Below are positions 25,769 through 34,443 of a DNA stretch of 64,000 nucleotides, one piece after another. The notes under the pieces were generated by a model that searched no databases, was not told where the DNA came from, and worked only from the letters and a program-made list of their open reading frames with translations. Origin of the DNA: Novisyntrophococcus fermenticellae (GTDB lineage Bacteria > Bacillota > Clostridia > Lachnospirales > Lachnospiraceae); the NCBI RefSeq assembly GCF_018866245.1, contig NZ_CP076458.1, forward strand, positions 2,790,001 through 2,854,000, read 5' to 3'. The position numbers were made by a program, and so were the translations under genes. Position 1 is the first letter of the stretch. Each line of letters starts with the position of its first letter.

Positions 25769-26308
25769 TTATAAAAGAGATTGGTATACCTGAGGGGATG
25801 GCCTCGGAATCACCGTACTCGCCACAAAAAGCTCTTTATTCTCACTGGCTGCCTGGATTGCAGCTCTGACCGCACCCACATCACCTGTGAGGGTCACAAA
25901 ACCTTTACCGCCAATTGCAAATCCGATACGTACTTCTATCAGGGTAATCTGAGCGGCTTTTGCGGCTTCATCCGCTGCCAGTATCGCGGATGCCACCGAA
26001 TAAAATTCAAGCACACCTACTGCCCCGGGTTCTTCCACAATCACCGTTCCGCTCAAAGCCGGAATTAATTGCTCATGTATATTGGAGATTTCCAGTGAAT
26101 CCACCAAAAATTCGCCGGCCCGGTCCAGACCCTCCTTTAAGGCTGCCTTTACATCACCAGTATCCCCAGAAACGATGACAATATACTTTCCGGGGCAGAC
26201 TGTGGAAGAACGAAGCAGGTCTACCTGGGCGGCTTTTACCATATAGTCGCTTGTTTCAATCCCTCTTGCTATGCTGGACAGCTCCACCATGCCAATTGCC
26301 TTTCCCAT
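25769..26308 (-). CDS. Tandem-BMC shell protein, PduT type
   Basis: A 179-residue shell protein with two BMC domains (AIGMVELSSIARGIETSDYM and GAVGVLEFYSVASAILAADE). The first domain has a cysteine at the pore position in SSTVCPGKY, where PduT holds a 4Fe-4S cluster. It is next to the RnfC/PduS-like gene (4-base gap), so the pair may carry electrons across the shell for cobalamin or cofactor reduction. GGAGG lies before the ATG. Confidence 0.88.
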   Translation of the reverse strand: MGKAIGMVELSSIARGIETSDYMVKAAQVDLLRSSTVCPGKYIVIVSGDTGDVKAALKEGLDRAGEFLVDSLEISNIHEQLIPALSGTVIVEEPGAVGVLEFYSVASAILAADEAAKAAQITLIEVRIGFAIGGKGFVTLTGDVGAVRAAIQAASENKELFVASTVIPRPSPQVYQSLL

Positions 26309-26311
26309 TCC

Positions 26312-27661
26312 CTATTCCTCCTTCCTGCAGATTCTGATTTCCCGGTCTGTTACCTCTGTCACCACGCCATCCATACCGGAATGAATATTCGCTGAGAGCC
26401 CTTCTGCCGCGGCAGCGACCAGGTCTCCCTTACTGACTTTACTTCCCGGTTCTACCACCGGGGATGCCGGCTTTCCGATATGCTGAGATAATGGCAGGAT
26501 GCACATATCAGGAACAAACTCTTTTACCTCCGGCAACGTATGTGTTACATATTTGGTCAAATCCAGGCGGGCAATTAACCGATCTGTAGGTATTTTCGTA
26601 TGTTTCCATCCATACCTGGCTTCCGGATCCGGATTACGTTCCACCTGAATTCCTTTTTCCTTCAACCGCTGCTTTTCAAAGTCGTTCATCTTTCGCGGAG
26701 AGAGTCCCATTGGACAGGAGAACATCTCACAGATGCCGCAGCTGCAGCAATTGACTGCACTGCCAAAGCAGCGCTTATACTCCTCCGGACTCATATCTGC
26801 ATGCTCTTTATAAAGATTGCGCATGACCATATGCGGCAGCACCTCATGCCCGATCAGATAGCGCGGACATAGATCCGTACACATCCGGCACTGGATGCAG
26901 GCTGATCTTGTCTGATGAACCATGCGTTCCACGCTTAAGGACGCTCTTCTCATAAGATAATGATTCTTTGGAAGAACCAGAAGATTGCCGGTGGTTTTAG
27001 TCACTACTGCCGCATCAATGTCAGCGTCCTCCTGCAAAACTTTCCCCATCATAGGCCCGCCCAGTATTACACCATAAGCGGGAGTTTCCGGCTCTGCGCG
27101 CTCCAGAAGCCGGCGAATGGGAGTCCCTACAGGGACGTGAAACATCAATGGCTTTTTCACAGCTCCGGTCACCGACAGAAGTTTTTCAGTCACCGGTCTG
27201 CCTTCCATCGCATCGGCTATGGATAATATTGTACCCACGTTATCAACCACACAGCCTACGTCCAGTGGAAGTCCCCGCTCCGGCACAACTCTGCCTGTAA
27301 CCTCATGAACGATAATCTGCTCATCTCCTGCAGGGTAGAACGTGTCCATCGTAAAGAGCTCCACATCCGCCTGTTGGTTCTGAACCGCTTTTTTTAATGC
27401 TTCTATTTCTGTTCTGTATTTTTTCTTTAAAGCAATAACCGCATGCTTTGCCCCCAGATGCTCCGCAATTTTCACTACTGTGCTGACAATGCGGTCCGGA
27501 TACGTACGGCACAGATATTTGTCCGTCTCAATTAACGGCTCACATTCTGCTGCATTTACGAGGAAATACTCGGCCTTTGCTTTTAACTTCACATGGGTGG
27601 GGAAACCGGCACCTCCGGCTCCCACAACTCCTGCGCGTTCTACCGCTTCTACCAACTCCAT
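26312..27661 (-). CDS. RnfC/PduS-like flavin and iron-sulfur oxidoreductase
   Basis: A 449-residue protein like PduS, the cobalamin reductase of propanediol microcompartments. The N-terminal nucleotide/FMN motif is GVVGAGGAGFP; an SLBB-type domain follows (GVVGAV-like SVTGAVKKPLMFHVPVG); two 4Fe-4S clusters are in CIQCRMCTDLCP and CCSCGICEMFSCP; the end is lipoyl-like (GKPASPVVEPGSKVSKGDLV). The start at ATG 27661 avoids overlap with eutN, whose stop is at 27666; an ATG at 27679 is possible. It probably reduces cob(II)alamin for EutT, using NADH, in contact with the PduT-like shell protein. Confidence 0.85.
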   Translation of the reverse strand: MELVEAVERAGVVGAGGAGFPTHVKLKAKAEYFLVNAAECEPLIETDKYLCRTYPDRIVSTVVKIAEHLGAKHAVIALKKKYRTEIEALKKAVQNQQADVELFTMDTFYPAGDEQIIVHEVTGRVVPERGLPLDVGCVVDNVGTILSIADAMEGRPVTEKLLSVTGAVKKPLMFHVPVGTPIRRLLERAEPETPAYGVILGGPMMGKVLQEDADIDAAVVTKTTGNLLVLPKNHYLMRRASLSVERMVHQTRSACIQCRMCTDLCPRYLIGHEVLPHMVMRNLYKEHADMSPEEYKRCFGSAVNCCSCGICEMFSCPMGLSPRKMNDFEKQRLKEKGIQVERNPDPEARYGWKHTKIPTDRLIARLDLTKYVTHTLPEVKEFVPDMCILPLSQHIGKPASPVVEPGSKVSKGDLVAAAAEGLSANIHSGMDGVVTEVTDREIRICRKEE

Positions 27662-27665
27662 AAAA

Positions 27666-27959
27666 TCACCGCTTTCCATGTATCAGGGTTTCATCGATTT
27701 CCTGGTCGTCTACAATACCGACCACAGTTGCATCTACAGGAACGTCCCTGCTTCCGGCCGCACTTCTTGCAGAACTCCCTCCTACATAGATGACTTTTTC
27801 TCCCACACCTGCTCCGATAATATCTGCAGCTACGATCGGATAATCCACCGGCTGGTCATTCAGTAAATTGATGGGCTGGATAACCAGAAGCTTCAAGCCT
27901 GCCAGCTGCTCCTCTTTTCTGGTGGCCCAGATATTGCCTATGACTCTTCCTGTCTTCAT
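27666..27959 (-). CDS. eutN: Microcompartment vertex protein EutN/CcmL
   Basis: A 97-residue pentameric BMC-P protein that closes shell vertices. It has the family core MKTGRVIGNIWATRKEEQLA, then DIIGAGVGEKVIYVGGSSAR and ATVVGIVDDQE. It overlaps the upstream gene by 4 bases (ATGA), which indicates translational coupling. Confidence 0.92.
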   Translation of the reverse strand: MKTGRVIGNIWATRKEEQLAGLKLLVIQPINLLNDQPVDYPIVAADIIGAGVGEKVIYVGGSSARSAAGSRDVPVDATVVGIVDDQEIDETLIHGKR

Positions 27960-28711
27960 AGGCCCTTCCCCCTCTCAGCTGAGGAAAAATCCCTGCGCTG
28001 AACTACAATCTTATGCTTTTCTGCGTATTCCTTTGCGAGATCGGTGAGAATTGCCCTGGTGCCTGCCACGATGGTACCTGCCTTGTCCTCATAAGCGCTT
28101 CTGATATCTTTTTCCGTAATGACATGTTTTCTAAGAACGCGTTCCTGCCTGTCCAAAGGCGCTGTGTCGGTGACTGCCTCCGGGCTGTCCTTCGTAAAGG
28201 CGGGTGACGGTCCGGTCAGAATTAAGGTCTGGAGCCGGCGGCAGGGAATGACTTCCACACCGCTGTCCTGCAGTAATTTCAGATTTTCGGATAATTTCCG
28301 GTAGTAAAGGGCCGGTGCCGTCTCCCTGTAGCCGTACAGCTCCACCTCTTCTTCCGGCAGAAAAATCTTCCTGCCGGATAAAAGCGCTTCTCCAAACAGA
28401 CGGGTATAGCCGCTGTCAAAGATTCCATGCGCAATTTTCCCAAGCAGTTCATTACTCATATCAAATGCAATTACCGCCTCATAGGAAGATAAATCACAAG
28501 CATAGTCCTGTGAAAGGGCATATTTTATTTCATAGCATTCAGATAATGGAGGCGACTCCACAACCGCGCGGCAGTTGCTGTCCCGGACAGTATTCAAGAC
28601 CAGCAGACAGGGCTTTTCTTTATTGCTTTTCCCTTGATTGATTGTCTCTGCTTCCGCTATCTTTTCCTGCACACGCTTACATATTTCACTTACAAGAGCA
28701 TCAATATCCAC
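27956..28711 (-). CDS. Conserved eut-operon protein with targeting-like N-terminus
   Basis: A 251-residue cytosolic protein found in clostridial ethanolamine operons. The first 20 residues (MDIDALVSEICKRVQEKIAE) are an amphipathic helix like lumen-targeting peptides. The centre has a Rossmann-like pattern (PCLLVLNTVRD, YEAVIAFDMSNELLGKIAHG, GRKIFLPEEEVELYGYRETA) and the end (RKHVITEKDIRSAYEDKAGT) is similar to the start of EutT-like proteins. Function unknown; a flavoprotein- or PduM-like role has been suggested for relatives. GTG 28711 with GGAGGAG upstream is the start. Confidence 0.7.
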   Translation of the reverse strand: MDIDALVSEICKRVQEKIAEAETINQGKSNKEKPCLLVLNTVRDSNCRAVVESPPLSECYEIKYALSQDYACDLSSYEAVIAFDMSNELLGKIAHGIFDSGYTRLFGEALLSGRKIFLPEEEVELYGYRETAPALYYRKLSENLKLLQDSGVEVIPCRRLQTLILTGPSPAFTKDSPEAVTDTAPLDRQERVLRKHVITEKDIRSAYEDKAGTIVAGTRAILTDLAKEYAEKHKIVVQRRDFSSAERGKGL

Positions 28712-28744
28712 AAATTCTCCTCCTTTCCTTCTGTTTTTATTGCC

Positions 28745-29557
28745 TTACCTGCAATTTATAGCAATCCCCGCCGGAGTTACCAAAAATGGATTTAAAGGCT
28801 TTACGGTTCTGATACCTGTTTCCTTCTCAATGATTTTTTCGATTCCTGTCAGACAACAGGTTCCGCCGCAAAGATAAATCGTATCTGTTTCCGATGGGTT
28901 TACATAACGGTTAATAATAGATGCTATCTTCTCCACCACGGCCTTTACCACCGGCAGGATTTCCTTATGCCGTGCATAATCCTGCTTGATGGCCTCCGCT
29001 TCTGCGAATGGTATATGATAATTGCCTGCAAGAACCAGTGTCAGATGGGTTCCTCCTGTAGGCTCATCTTCAATTTCGCAGACCTTTCCGTCTCTGAAAA
29101 TGGCTAGTCCCGTGGTTCCGCCTCCGATATCCACGATTACTCCGTCCTGTATCTGATAAACTGCATTTGCAGATGAGGGTTCATCCAATATATTCGTAAC
29201 CTCAAAGCCCGCCCCTTCTGCCACATACTGATGGGTTTTTACACTTCCCTCCGTACCGGCGGGCATGGCAATCGCACAGTTCAAAAGCTCTGTCCCCAAC
29301 CGCTCTTCCAGTTTTCTTTTCAGCATAGCTACCGTCTTAAGCGCACCCGAATAGTCCACAACCACACCATCCCTAAGCACATCTGCAGCCTGTTTTTCGC
29401 ATGCTATAGGATTATTTTCCTCATCCAGTACGACCAGTACGATATATGCGGTACCAAGATCTACTCCAACCTTAAGCTTTGAACTTACCGGCGTGAACGT
29501 CTTTGTCTCTGACGCTTCAACACGCTTTATGAATGCATCTATACGCTTAAAATCCAT
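28745..29557 (-). CDS. eutJ: Ethanolamine utilisation protein EutJ
   Basis: A 270-residue Hsp70/actin-fold ATPase-like protein. Phosphate motifs are VGVDLGTAYIVLVVLDEENN near residue 30 and IVDIGGGTTGLAIF near 150; the adenosine motif is YLCGGTCCLTG. It is thought to act as a chaperone in microcompartment assembly. Length and motif order match EutJ. It sits between PduL and the conserved 251-aa protein with gaps of 18 and 33 bases. Confidence 0.9.
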   Translation of the reverse strand: MDFKRIDAFIKRVEASETKTFTPVSSKLKVGVDLGTAYIVLVVLDEENNPIACEKQAADVLRDGVVVDYSGALKTVAMLKRKLEERLGTELLNCAIAMPAGTEGSVKTHQYVAEGAGFEVTNILDEPSSANAVYQIQDGVIVDIGGGTTGLAIFRDGKVCEIEDEPTGGTHLTLVLAGNYHIPFAEAEAIKQDYARHKEILPVVKAVVEKIASIINRYVNPSETDTIYLCGGTCCLTGIEKIIEKETGIRTVKPLNPFLVTPAGIAINCR

Positions 29558-29575
29558 CTGCCTCCGCTCCTTATA

Positions 29576-30199
29576 CTAGTTTTTATCCTGGCGAATAATT
29601 TTACCGAGGGTAAATCCGCGGACCAGGGCAGCATTGGCCTCATCAAAGTCTATATGCATCTTGAACCGGAACTGTTCATTGATCCGGATCACCACATCCT
29701 GAAAGGTCAGCGGACGTGCACTTAAAACTTGTACACTTACATGGGCTCCATCTGTAAGATCCAGTTCCCGGGCCACATCCGGCGGGACGTGGATATGATT
29801 ATGTGCAACGATTGCTCCATGTTCCACATTCCGTGCCCCCTTTGGCCCTTCGATCTGGATTGCTCCTGCTCCATCCAGATTTCCTGACATGTTTAAGGGT
29901 GCTTTGATCCCTAAATCCACGCAGTCGCTCATGGACAGCTCTGTCTGGGTTTCCTTTCTTACAGGCCCCAGAATTGCCACATGTTCCTTCCTGCCTTTGG
30001 GGCCGATCAGATTCACCCGCTCTTCACTTAAAAATTGTCCCGGCTGGGAAAGGGGGCGCTTTGGATGAAGCTTTGCCCCTTTTCCAAACAGGAATTCCAG
30101 ATCTTTTTCACTCAGATGGACATGTCTGGCCGAAACCTCCACTTCCACCAGTCCGGCTTTTGTGATCGCATCTACAACTTTTTCTACCAGCTGTTCCAT
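29576..30199 (-). CDS. Phosphotransacylase, PduL type
   Basis: Converts acetyl-CoA and phosphate to acetyl phosphate, regenerating CoA inside the compartment. The 207-residue protein has the two PduL barrels and its zinc-binding histidines in SARHVHLS and HNHIHVPPDVAREL, plus the GPVRKETQTELS motif. It replaces the EutD/Pta enzyme of Salmonella. The first residues (MEQLVEKVVDAITKAG) form a short targeting-type helix. Confidence 0.92.
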   Translation of the reverse strand: MEQLVEKVVDAITKAGLVEVEVSARHVHLSEKDLEFLFGKGAKLHPKRPLSQPGQFLSEERVNLIGPKGRKEHVAILGPVRKETQTELSMSDCVDLGIKAPLNMSGNLDGAGAIQIEGPKGARNVEHGAIVAHNHIHVPPDVARELDLTDGAHVSVQVLSARPLTFQDVVIRINEQFRFKMHIDFDEANAALVRGFTLGKIIRQDKN

Positions 30200-30208
30200 C
30201 TTGCCTCC

Positions 30209-31054
30209 TTACTTTTCGTAATCTCCTGCCAGATACTTACACATGATGATGTGCATGGCACTTGACATACGATTCAGTTCTTCAATAAAGTCTTTATGCT
30301 CATACGTTTTACCGTTCCGTAATGCCCCTGCGGCGGCTGCCTCCGTTTCTCTGACTGCCGTACGCAGCTGGTTCAGCATCGCATAGATCCTGCCCAATGT
30401 ATAATCTGGGAGCACCATCTGTTTAATCTTATAATATTTCAATGGATAATGAGAATGCTCGCGCAGCTCCTCATGCGTTAACCCAATCATATAATCTCTT
30501 CGGAACGGCTCATTCATAGCATCACAGCGCATCATCTCCCGAAGACTTGAAAGTACATCCTGAAGGTCTTCGATCAGCTTTTTATAGCCTTCTTCTGCCA
30601 ACGTAGCCTGGTGTAATACAAATAATGCCTCCAGACTATCCAGTTTTCCCCGGAAAACAATCCGCTTATGATCCTTTGGCACGAGTACATTGCCATATAA
30701 GTGGGTCATGTGTTCGGGCTTTGTAAAATAGTAGGCACCGGTTTCGTAATCCACAAATTTAGGCTTTGCACCTTCCTCTTCTTCAGAGAGTTTTACCTTG
30801 GGCATAGGCAGTACCGGAGTAGCCACATAATCCTTGACTGGCTTCCATGACTCTTCCTGCGTACCTGACCCATCCGCCTGATTTTCCTTTTCAGCTTCGG
30901 CGGCTTTATCAGCTTCCCGGATAATCTTGATCTTGCACTGCTGCAGATATTCCCTGGCCGCCGGTGACAGGATTTTCCCCTCCGGAATGGTGTAGGATGC
31001 TGGCTTAGATGCTCTTAGTTCATCGCGTAATACCGCTTCTGTTATCACTTTCAT
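30209..31054 (-). CDS. eutT: Ethanolamine cobalamin adenosyltransferase EutT
   Basis: Makes adenosylcobalamin, the EutBC cofactor, from cob(I)alamin and ATP. The 281-residue protein starts with MKVITEAVLRDELRASKPAS and has a YTIPEGKILSPAAREYLQQ segment typical of EutT, an acidic linker of about 45 residues, then the helical transferase core (PEHMTHLYGNVLVPKDHKRI, LDSLEALFVLHQA, IYAMLNQLRTAVRETE). The HC-x11-HCC metal motif of Salmonella EutT is not seen; only scattered C/H residues occur (MMRCDAM), so this belongs to the clostridial subtype. Confidence 0.85.
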   Translation of the reverse strand: MKVITEAVLRDELRASKPASYTIPEGKILSPAAREYLQQCKIKIIREADKAAEAEKENQADGSGTQEESWKPVKDYVATPVLPMPKVKLSEEEEGAKPKFVDYETGAYYFTKPEHMTHLYGNVLVPKDHKRIVFRGKLDSLEALFVLHQATLAEEGYKKLIEDLQDVLSSLREMMRCDAMNEPFRRDYMIGLTHEELREHSHYPLKYYKIKQMVLPDYTLGRIYAMLNQLRTAVRETEAAAAGALRNGKTYEHKDFIEELNRMSSAMHIIMCKYLAGDYEK

Positions 31055-31089
31055 AACTGTTTAAGCCACCTCCTTCTCTGGTCTTATCC

Positions 31090-31374
31090 CTACCTTTCCA
31101 GAGAAGGCAGAATAGCCTCTACCTCTTCATGAGGCCTGGGGATTACATGAATGGATACCAGTTCTCCTACACGTTCTGCTGCCGCTGCACCTGCGTCTGT
31201 GGCCGCCTTAACGGCTCCCACATCTCCGCGTACCATCACGGTTACAAGACCTCCGCCTACATGCTCTTTCCCAATCAGTGTTACATTTGCTGCCTTTACC
31301 ATCGCGTCCGCTGCTTCAATCGAAGCTACCAGACCACGTGTTTCTATCATTCCTAATGCTTGCATTGCTGCCAT
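31090..31374 (-). CDS. eutM: Microcompartment shell protein EutM (copy 2 in operon order)
   Basis: A 94-residue hexameric BMC-H shell protein ([43 protein letters not shown]-like [18 protein letters not shown]). It differs from its neighbour at 31396 by only a few residues. It is a main building block of the shell facets, with a small central pore. Confidence 0.95.
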   Translation of the reverse strand: MAAMQALGMIETRGLVASIEAADAMVKAANVTLIGKEHVGGGLVTVMVRGDVGAVKAATDAGAAAAERVGELVSIHVIPRPHEEVEAILPSLER

Positions 31375-31395
31375 ATCTCATTCCTCCTTTTTGCT

Positions 31396-31689
31396 TTACT
31401 CAATACTTCTGCTCTGTTTTGGAAGAATTGCTTCCACTTCATCATGAGGTCTTGGGATTACATGGATGGATACCAGTTCTCCCACACGTTCTGCTGCCGC
31501 TGCACCTGCATCTGTGGCTGCCTTAACGGCGCCCACGTCCCCACGTACCATGACGGTTACAAGGCCGCCGCCTACGTGCTCTTTCCCAATCAGTGTTACA
31601 TTTGCTGCCTTTACCATAGCATCCGCTGCTTCAATGGATGCTACCAGTCCTCTTGTTTCAATCATTCCTAATGCCTGCTGTGCTGCCAT
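31396..31689 (-). CDS. eutM: Microcompartment shell protein EutM (copy 1 in operon order)
   Basis: A 97-residue BMC-H protein, nearly identical to the gene at 31090 over 90 residues: Q for M at position 4, D for E in RPHDE, and a different last few residues (PKQSRSIE). The DNA has about 20 silent differences in the shared part, so the two copies are kept alike by selection or conversion rather than being an assembly artefact. The gap between them is 21 bases and both have AGGAGGAA sites. Confidence 0.95.
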   Translation of the reverse strand: MAAQQALGMIETRGLVASIEAADAMVKAANVTLIGKEHVGGGLVTVMVRGDVGAVKAATDAGAAAAERVGELVSIHVIPRPHDEVEAILPKQSRSIE

Positions 31690-31709
31690 GTCTCATTCCT
31701 CCTTTTTGT

Positions 31710-33185
31710 TTAAGCATTTTGAAGACGCTTTATGATTTCACTTACAATGACATCCATATTGATATCACTGAAATGTTGCGGTTTACATACCCCTTCGGAA
31801 CAGTCCGGAAGGTCTGCCTTAATATCATCCAGTTCTTTTATTCCTTCTGCCACATGTTTTATGTTCAGCAGATTCAAAGGTCCTACATTGTCCGAGGTCG
31901 AGCTGCCGCCAATTGCTCCGCAGCCAAGTGTCAGCGCAGGTGCCAGATTGGTAGATGCACCGATTCCACCCAATGTGCTTGATGTATTCACAACAATTCT
32001 GGATGCAGGAATTCTTTTTGCAAAATAGTCTACCATGTTTTGGTCTTTTGTATGCATGGAAAATGTATGACCTGCTCCCTCATAGTGCAAAATATCGCAG
32101 CAAAGCTCACATACTTCTTTGTATGACCCGGCGGTATAAAATGCCAAAATCGGAGCCAGTTTTTCATTTGAGTACGGGTGCCCGCGTCCGATTCCGTCCT
32201 CCTTTGCAACCAGTACTTTGGTGCCCGCTGGAATGTCTATACCAGCAAGGTCTGCAATTGTCTGTGCAGATTTACCTACAATGGCCGGGTTCATGGTACC
32301 ATTTGCCCTTAAGATGAAACTGCCCAGCTTCTTGCGCTGTTCATCCGACAAAAAGCATGCTCCCTGGCGCTCCATCTCTGTCTGCACTGCCTGCGCCATA
32401 TCCTCATTGCAGATCACCGACTGTTCGGATGCGCAGATTGTACCATTATCAAAGGTCTTAGATTCCATAATTCTCTTCACTGCCAAAGGAAGATCCGCCG
32501 TTTTCTCGATGTATGCCGGACCATTTCCCGGCCCGACTCCGATAGCCGGGGTTCCTGAAGAGTACGCTGCCCGAACCATGGCAGATCCTCCTGTGGCCAG
32601 GATCAGTGAGATGTCCGGATGATGCATCAGGTGGTCTGTCGCCTGCATCGTAGGCAAAGTGATGCAGCCTACCAGATCCTCGTTCCCTCCTGCTTCCGCA
32701 ATGGACTGACGAATCATCTTAACAGCCTCCAGAATACAGTTCCGCGCATTCGGATGTGGAGAAAACACGATGGCATCTCCCGCTTTGACTGCTATTAAGG
32801 CTTTATAAAGAACCGTAGACGTAGGATTGGTTGACGGTACCAGTCCGGCGACAACGCCAACCGGGACTGCGATATGACACACCTTTTTTTCCTCATCTCT
32901 TCCAAGTTCTCCTATGGTTTTCATGTCTTTAATATGTTCGTATACGCCGTTGCTTGCGAATACATTCTTAATTACTTTGTCAGCTTCGATGCCAAATCCG
33001 GTCTCATCGTGAGCCATCTTTGCAAGGCGCTGTGCATTACGTACACCGGCAGATGCCATTGATTTCACAATCGCATCCACCTCCTTCTGGCTTTTTTCGC
33101 TCAGTTCCTGCTGGGCAGTTTTTGCTTTTTCAACCAATTCACGTACTTCCTGCACTGACAAAAGATCTTTATCGTATAATTGCAT
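31710..33185 (-). CDS. eutE: CoA-acylating acetaldehyde dehydrogenase EutE
   Basis: Converts acetaldehyde, CoA and NAD+ to acetyl-CoA inside the compartment. The 491-residue aldehyde dehydrogenase has the catalytic cysteine in NGTICASEQS and the typical VPSTNPTSTVLYKALIAVKA, FSPHPNARNC and GVGPGNGPAYIEKTA blocks. The last 20 residues (FSDINMDVIVSEIIKRLQNA) are a separate amphipathic helix after a linker, which looks like a C-terminal encapsulation peptide. Confidence 0.95.
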   Translation of the reverse strand: MQLYDKDLLSVQEVRELVEKAKTAQQELSEKSQKEVDAIVKSMASAGVRNAQRLAKMAHDETGFGIEADKVIKNVFASNGVYEHIKDMKTIGELGRDEEKKVCHIAVPVGVVAGLVPSTNPTSTVLYKALIAVKAGDAIVFSPHPNARNCILEAVKMIRQSIAEAGGNEDLVGCITLPTMQATDHLMHHPDISLILATGGSAMVRAAYSSGTPAIGVGPGNGPAYIEKTADLPLAVKRIMESKTFDNGTICASEQSVICNEDMAQAVQTEMERQGACFLSDEQRKKLGSFILRANGTMNPAIVGKSAQTIADLAGIDIPAGTKVLVAKEDGIGRGHPYSNEKLAPILAFYTAGSYKEVCELCCDILHYEGAGHTFSMHTKDQNMVDYFAKRIPASRIVVNTSSTLGGIGASTNLAPALTLGCGAIGGSSTSDNVGPLNLLNIKHVAEGIKELDDIKADLPDCSEGVCKPQHFSDINMDVIVSEIIKRLQNA

Positions 33186-33187
33186 AT

Positions 33188-33721
33188 TTACCTCTCCTGT
33201 CCTTTATTGATATTAAAGTCTAATATCGCATGAATCAGTTCCTGTTTTCTGGCAAATCGGATCTCCTGGCGGGTCATATTGGTAATTTCTATATCTCTCG
33301 CCAATTTTCTGAGTTCAACTACAGTCATTGCTTCCAGCTGTTCCTCTGAAAAATCGGAGTTCTTTGTTTCCTCTGTTGTCTCAGTCTGTTCTGCTGTTTC
33401 GGTTTCATCTTCTGTTTCGGTTTCATCCGCTGCTTCCGGCCCGTACTTAAGCCCGGCCTTGTCGAGCATTCGGATGACCTCCTCTGCCGGCCGTGGAATC
33501 ACGTGAACGCTTATAACCTGCCCCACGCGTTCTGCTGCCGCATGCGCAGCATCTATTGCTGCTTTTACAGCTCCCACATCTCCATCCACCAGCACGGTCA
33601 CAATACCGCCTTTCACCTTTACAACATCACATAAAGAAACATTTGCCGCTTTTAACGCACAATCCAAAGCTTCCACTGCAGTAAGGTAACCATATACTTC
33701 TATCATACCCAATGCTTTCAT
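33188..33721 (-). CDS. BMC shell protein with C-terminal Rho-N/SAP-like domain
   Basis: A 177-residue protein in the EutK position. Residues 1-90 are a BMC-H domain ([40 protein letters not shown]). A threonine/glutamate-rich linker of about 35 residues follows (TETEDETETAEQTETTEETK), then a 45-residue helical domain (LEAMTVVELRKLARDIEITN, KQELIHAILDF) like the Rho N-terminal or SAP-like fold. EutK of Salmonella carries a different, winged-helix nucleic-acid-binding tail at this place, so this is an analogous design. Start ATG 33721; it overlaps nothing and leaves 2 bases to eutE. Confidence 0.88.
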   Translation of the reverse strand: MKALGMIEVYGYLTAVEALDCALKAANVSLCDVVKVKGGIVTVLVDGDVGAVKAAIDAAHAAAERVGQVISVHVIPRPAEEVIRMLDKAGLKYGPEAADETETEDETETAEQTETTEETKNSDFSEEQLEAMTVVELRKLARDIEITNMTRQEIRFARKQELIHAILDFNINKGQER

Positions 33722-33769
33722 ATCATACCTCCGTCTGCAGCTCCTCGTAGAGCTTTTGTGCTATGCTTC

Positions 33770-34423
33770 TTATAATTCCTTGGGATTATCCGCCACATAT
33801 TCTACCGCCTGGGCAAATGCTTCGCAGGCAGCCTTGCAGGCAGACTGGCTTCCGGTGAGTAAAGCACCACCGAAGTTGGTCTCTGATGGCGGGGCATATA
33901 ACACGCACATCTGCACATCTGCAGCCTTCAGTGCGGCATCCACAGCATACATTGCTTCCAGTGGAGGTGCAATCAGGTAAGCAAGTGCCTCTCCTTCCGG
34001 AATTCCTGCTCCCTCAGACAGATAAGAACCGGTTCGGGAAATACAATGCGCATAGTACACAATGGTATTATCTTCATTTGCCGAAATAAAATGCGCTACA
34101 TTTTCAATTATATCAACGCAGGCATCCAGGCCGCTTCGTACTTCTGCAGGATTCGGTCCTGCAAGGATCCCGATGATTTCCCCTGCCAGTTTTGTATTGG
34201 CATTATCAGCTCCACCGTAAAAGCTCTTTGCATAAACGACCTTGACATCGGCTTTCTTGGTTGCCTCATCAAGCGCTGTATACGTAACATCATCGCAGTT
34301 GGACGTGATCAGGGCAATAGACTTCTGATCCGGCGCCAGATTCAGTTCCTTTGCCATGTCCGGGCTGACATGGGGGATAATTTTTGTTGCAAGGACATCC
34401 GCCTTGATTGGATCTCGTTTCAT
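33770..34423 (-). CDS. eutL: Microcompartment shell protein EutL
   Basis: A 217-residue trimeric tandem-BMC shell protein with a gated pore. It matches EutL throughout (KIIPHVSPDMAKELNL, GADNANTKLAGEIIGILAGP, YYAHCISRTGSYLSEGAGIP, PPSETNFGGALLTGSQSACK). AAGGAGGGAA is 6 bases before the ATG. Confidence 0.95.
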   Translation of the reverse strand: MKRDPIKADVLATKIIPHVSPDMAKELNLAPDQKSIALITSNCDDVTYTALDEATKKADVKVVYAKSFYGGADNANTKLAGEIIGILAGPNPAEVRSGLDACVDIIENVAHFISANEDNTIVYYAHCISRTGSYLSEGAGIPEGEALAYLIAPPLEAMYAVDAALKAADVQMCVLYAPPSETNFGGALLTGSQSACKAACEAFAQAVEYVADNPKEL

Positions 34424-34443
34424 TACATTCCCTCCTTGTATCT

